In this document: in pieces, positions 61,258 to 64,000 of the stretch | Layout of the letters: each line of letters starts with the position of its first letter | Numbering within the stretch: position 1 is the first letter of the stretch | Source of the DNA: Terriglobales bacterium | Lineage (GTDB): Bacteria; Acidobacteriota; Terriglobia; Terriglobales; Acidobacteriaceae | Reading direction: 5' to 3' | Assembly (NCBI GenBank): GCA_035561515.1 | Contig: DATMXP010000027.1 | Span: forward strand, 245,022-309,021 | Length of the DNA: 64,000 nt | Made by a program: the position numbers and the translations under genes | The notes under the pieces: generated by a model | The model's database searches: none | What the model was told of the DNA's origin: nothing | What the model saw: only the letters and a program-made list of their open reading frames with translations

Positions 61258-62451
61258 ATGCAAGTGCTGCTTTACGCGGGCATCCTCGGCCTTGCTTGTA
61301 GCACGGGGTTTTTGGTCCTCGTCATCTATTCAGTCTGGCGTTTCCGCCGAACCCGCGAAACGTCCACTGGATTCACTCCGCGGGTGACGCTGCTGAAGCC
61401 TGTCTGTGGATTGGAGCCGCGGCTGGAAAGCAGCCTGGAGAGCTTCTTCCGGCAGGACTATCCGGAGTTCGAGGTCATCTTCGGGGCGAGGAACCATGAC
61501 GATCCGGCGTTGCGGATCGCCGAGAAGCTGCAGGCAAAGTATCCGCACGTGGCGGTGAAGTATGCATACTCGGGCGAGCCGACTCGTCCGAACGCGAAGG
61601 TCTGCTCGATGGAGCAGATGGTGAAGCTGGCAAAGACGGATTACTACGTCATCAGCGACAGCGATGTGCACGTGGAGCCGAATTACCTGCGCGATATCAT
61701 GTCGCCTTTTGCCGATCCGAAGATCGGGATGGTGACCTGCCTGTATCGCGGTGTTCCGACGGGAGGACTGTGGAGCCGACTGGAAGCGCTCGGGATGTCG
61801 GTGGAGATGACTGCGGGCGCTGTGTCGGCGAACACGCTGGAAGGGATGAAGTTCGCGTTGGGTCCGACGATGGTGGGAAGGCGCGATGCCATCGAGAAGG
61901 TCGGAGGCATGACAGCGCTGCTCGACTACTGTTCGGACGATTACCTGCTGGGGAACTGGATTGCCGAAGCTGGTTGGACAGTGTTGATGTCGCACCACGT
62001 TATCGATCACATCGTGTTGAACCGCAGCTTCAAGGACTCGCTTGCTCACCAGGTTCGGTGGATGAAGAGCACGCGCTTCTCGCGTCCGAAAGGCCATTTC
62101 GGAACCGTACTGACGTTTGCGATGCCGTTCGGAGTGCTGAGCCTGATCGGCGGAATCGGCGCAGGACAGCCGTTGTTTGGCGCAGGCGTGTTTGCGGCGG
62201 CGATTGTGAATCGGCTGATCTTGTCGGTTGTCGCTGGTTGGGGCGTTGTGCGCGACCCGAATGCGGTGAAGCACTGCTGGCTGTATCCGCTGCGCGACTT
62301 CATGGGGTTCTGCTTCTGGTTGGCGAGTTATTCCAGTTCCGAGATCGTGTGGCGTCGCGAGCGCTACAGGTTGAGCTTCGGAGGGAAGATGACAAGGATC
62401 TCACCTGAGCGGAACGCCGCAGAACCAGTCGCGGTCGATCATTCCGCCTAA
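61258..62451 (+). CDS. hpnI: HpnI-like hopanoid/ceramide glycosyltransferase (GT21)
   Basis: A 397-residue membrane glycosyltransferase. N-terminal helix, GT21 catalytic domain with VTLLKPVCGLEPRLESSLESFF near residue 42, VISDSDVHVEPNYL near 130 (DxD), DYLLGNWIAEAGW near 230 and the QxxRW-type motif HQVRWMKSTR near 263, then C-terminal helices. HpnI adds N-acetylglucosamine to bacteriohopanetetrol. ATG 61258 is preferred over the in-frame TTG at 61237. Overlaps the convergent permease by 4 bp. Other hopanoid genes are not in the window. Confidence 0.82.
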   Translation: MQVLLYAGILGLACSTGFLVLVIYSVWRFRRTRETSTGFTPRVTLLKPVCGLEPRLESSLESFFRQDYPEFEVIFGARNHDDPALRIAEKLQAKYPHVAVKYAYSGEPTRPNAKVCSMEQMVKLAKTDYYVISDSDVHVEPNYLRDIMSPFADPKIGMVTCLYRGVPTGGLWSRLEALGMSVEMTAGAVSANTLEGMKFALGPTMVGRRDAIEKVGGMTALLDYCSDDYLLGNWIAEAGWTVLMSHHVIDHIVLNRSFKDSLAHQVRWMKSTRFSRPKGHFGTVLTFAMPFGVLSLIGGIGAGQPLFGAGVFAAAIVNRLILSVVAGWGVVRDPNAVKHCWLYPLRDFMGFCFWLASYSSSEIVWRRERYRLSFGGKMTRISPERNAAEPVAVDHSA

Positions 62452-63857
62452 GTTCGGGCTCGCTTCCAGTAGAAGTATCCGGGCAAACCAATCGCCATTA
62501 CAGCGAGGCATGCATAGACTTCACGCGGCCGCTCGAGGATGGTGTTCACGATCCAACCGCCGATGAGTAGAACGTACGCTGCGGGAATCCAGGGATAGCC
62601 GAAGCACTTGTACGGACGAGGCGTGTTCGGCTGCTTGCGCCGCAGCGCGAACATGGCGATCACGCACGCAACATACGAGAGCACCAATCCAAACATGGTG
62701 TAGGTGAATAGCTGGTCGTAAGTGCCAGTGACAGCGATCGCCGATGACCAGATGCCTTGCGCGATCAGCGCGATCGCTGGTGTGCGAAAGCGCGGGTGAA
62801 CTTCGCCCATGCGACGGAAGAAGAGAGCATCGCGACCCATTGCGTAACTGATGCGAGCGCCTGCGAGGACATTGCTCGAACAGCCTCCAAGGGTTGAGAC
62901 GGCGATGACGAGCGAGAGCCAGAACGCTGCTGCGGGCGAGAACAGGCGAATCGCCGCGGCTTCGGCGAGAGTGCCTTCTTTTGCCATGTCGGCAAGCGGC
63001 ATCGCGTAAACATAGACGGCGTTCATGACAACGTAGAGCACGGTGACGATCGCGATACCGAGCACGAGCGAGCGCGGTATGGAGCGCTCGGGTTGTTTCA
63101 CTTCGCCTGCGACCCAGGAAACGTAAACCCAACCATCGTAAGTCCAGAAGACGGCGATGAAGGCAACGCCGAGAACGCTCATGAAACCGTAGAAGCCGCT
63201 GCCGAACGCTTCCGTTACACCGGCTGGAGCGAAGTTCGACCAGCTGCCTTTTCCAAAGATGAAACCGAAAATTATGAAAACGGCGAGTGCTGCGTATTTC
63301 AGCCAGGTGGCGGTGTTCTGGAGGATGACTGCGGGGCGGAGGCCGCGGACGTTGACGTAGGTCAGGAGCAGGATGGCGGAGACAGCCACGATGTCGCCGG
63401 TGGTGAGGTGCCACCGGCCGAGGGTGGCGAGGACGCGTTCGGAGGCGAGGGCGGGGAAGGCTTTTCCGAAGAATTTCGCGAAGGCGACGGCGATGGAGGC
63501 GATGCCTCCGCCGGCACCGGCGACGAACATCAGCCATCCGTACTGGAAGGCGAAGAAGTCACCGAAGGCTTCGCGGAGGTAGACGTACTGGCCTCCGGCT
63601 TCGGGGAACATGGCGCCGAGTTCGGCGAAGGCGAATCCGGCCATGAGCGAGACCAGGCCGCCGGCGATCCAGGCGGCGAAGAACCAGACGGGCGACGGGA
63701 GGGCGGCGGCGACATCGGACGGCGTGAGGAAGATGGCGCTGGCGACGACGCCTCCGACGATGAGGAGGACGGCGTCGTTGGGCGACATGCCGCGGACGAG
63801 GGTGGTCCGACTGCTGGCGTTCACATTTGTTTCGAGGTCGGCGGCCCCGGCGGACAT
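62448..63857 (-). CDS. APC-superfamily amino acid permease
   Basis: A 469-residue transporter with 12 hydrophobic spans. The first helix carries the backbone-binding VGGVVASAIFLTPSDVA and helix 2-3 has GAMFPEAGGQYVYLREAFG, a signature of LAT/YfnA-type permeases. Helix 6 SVLGVAFIAVFWTYDGWVYVSWVAGEVKQPERSIPRSL and helix 8 LGGCSSNVLAGARISYAMGRDALF are typical. Substrate not determined. Codon use in the 5' half is unusually GC-rich at third positions. Confidence 0.9.
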   Translation of the reverse strand: MSAGAADLETNVNASSRTTLVRGMSPNDAVLLIVGGVVASAIFLTPSDVAAALPSPVWFFAAWIAGGLVSLMAGFAFAELGAMFPEAGGQYVYLREAFGDFFAFQYGWLMFVAGAGGGIASIAVAFAKFFGKAFPALASERVLATLGRWHLTTGDIVAVSAILLLTYVNVRGLRPAVILQNTATWLKYAALAVFIIFGFIFGKGSWSNFAPAGVTEAFGSGFYGFMSVLGVAFIAVFWTYDGWVYVSWVAGEVKQPERSIPRSLVLGIAIVTVLYVVMNAVYVYAMPLADMAKEGTLAEAAAIRLFSPAAAFWLSLVIAVSTLGGCSSNVLAGARISYAMGRDALFFRRMGEVHPRFRTPAIALIAQGIWSSAIAVTGTYDQLFTYTMFGLVLSYVACVIAMFALRRKQPNTPRPYKCFGYPWIPAAYVLLIGGWIVNTILERPREVYACLAVMAIGLPGYFYWKRART

Positions 63858-64000
63858 GGAGTGTAACGGTAGACGGAATTACGCCGGCGCACAAGAAGCA
63901 GGAATTCAGGGGATAGGGGCTAGCACGTAGAGCCCTTGCCCTGTTCCGAATTGGACCCTACCCCCTCCCCCCGTTTTGCCTTTATATAAGAAAACAAAGC
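63858..64000 (-). repeat. Inverted copy of the TTTGTTTTC / G-rich repeat (runs off window)
   Basis: Read on the minus strand, the last 41 bp give GCTTTGTTTTC, an AT spacer, then GGGGGGAGGGGGTAGGG, matching the order and core of the element at 32494-32534. No gene is seen in this stretch; upstream signals of the permease are not obvious. Confidence 0.55.

Noticed and set aside
62521..63866. Long overlapping frames on both strands across the APC permease
   Set aside because: Arg-rich or Glu/Gly-rich shadows created by high third-position GC; only the permease frame has membrane spans and family motifs.
1..64000. tRNA, rRNA, prophage, insertion sequence or CRISPR array
   Set aside because: Looked for cloverleaf T-arm motifs, transposase or integrase motifs and evenly spaced repeats; none found.

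Overview
The window looks like a chromosomal segment of a free-living, GC-rich, Gram-negative aerobe, most likely an acidobacterium (Acidobacteriota, Terriglobia). That placement is inferred from gene content (caa3 oxidase with cytochrome-fused subunit II, MacB-type permeases, HpnI-like hopanoid glycosyltransferase, AmmeMemoRadiSam enzyme, many lipoproteins) and from the style of the intergenic repeats; no rRNA or tRNA gene is present to confirm it. I see no phage, insertion sequence or CRISPR array. Gene density is high, with many 1-16 bp overlaps.

Layout. 0-2.6 kb (minus): branched-chain amino acid genes ilvD-ilvB behind a complete transcription attenuator with a 32-codon leader peptide rich in Ile/Val codons. 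2.7-5.5 kb (plus): lutABC for lactate oxidation. 5.5-9.2 kb: DUF4142 secreted protein, VOC protein, Rsm22-type Fe-S methyltransferase, a second methyltransferase, hemerythrin. 9.2-16.9 kb (minus): an export operon (HlyD-like adaptor, ABC ATPase, small secreted protein, frameshifted second ABC ATPase, TolC-like channel) ending in an NtrC-type regulator and its histidine kinase, behind a sigma-54 type promoter with an upstream dyad. 17-22.4 kb: msrB, a PRC-barrel stress protein divergent from a disordered BON-domain protein, an M20-like hydrolase that has lost metal ligands, a 33-residue membrane microprotein and a HbpS-like protein.

22.5-31.8 kb: a channel-like membrane protein, then a nine-gene minus-strand operon joining a probable lanthanide-dependent PQQ alcohol dehydrogenase, its XoxJ-like partner and a cytochrome c lipoprotein to a caa3 cytochrome oxidase (subunits II, I, III, a small membrane protein, CtaG) and another cytochrome c. 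Read together these form a respiratory chain from periplasmic alcohol to oxygen. 31.8-32.6 kb is intergenic and carries dispersed repeats.

32.6-46 kb (plus, mostly housekeeping): amrS, a TonB-domain protein, a VOC-lumazine synthase fusion, nusB, a small acidic protein, a large beta-propeller-like lipoprotein (minus), then rimP-nusA-infB-ylxP-rbfA-nrnA behind an attenuator-like leader. Gaps in this translation/transcription operon contain inverted repeats.

46-64 kb: accessory and transport genes: DUF2141 protein, CHAT-like protein, cytidine/guanine-type deaminase, GT39 mannosyltransferase-like protein, double-GNAT protein, HAD phosphatase, an XRE regulator with a degenerate S24-like tail, a 39-residue secreted peptide flanked by hairpins next to a 7TM protein, a YidE/AspT transporter, thioredoxin-like ferredoxin, two MacB-type permeases without an ATPase, an ABC exporter half-transporter, a hemolysin III protein, an HpnI-like glycosyltransferase and an APC amino acid permease. 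The final 140 bp carry a second, inverted copy of the repeat seen at 32.5 kb.
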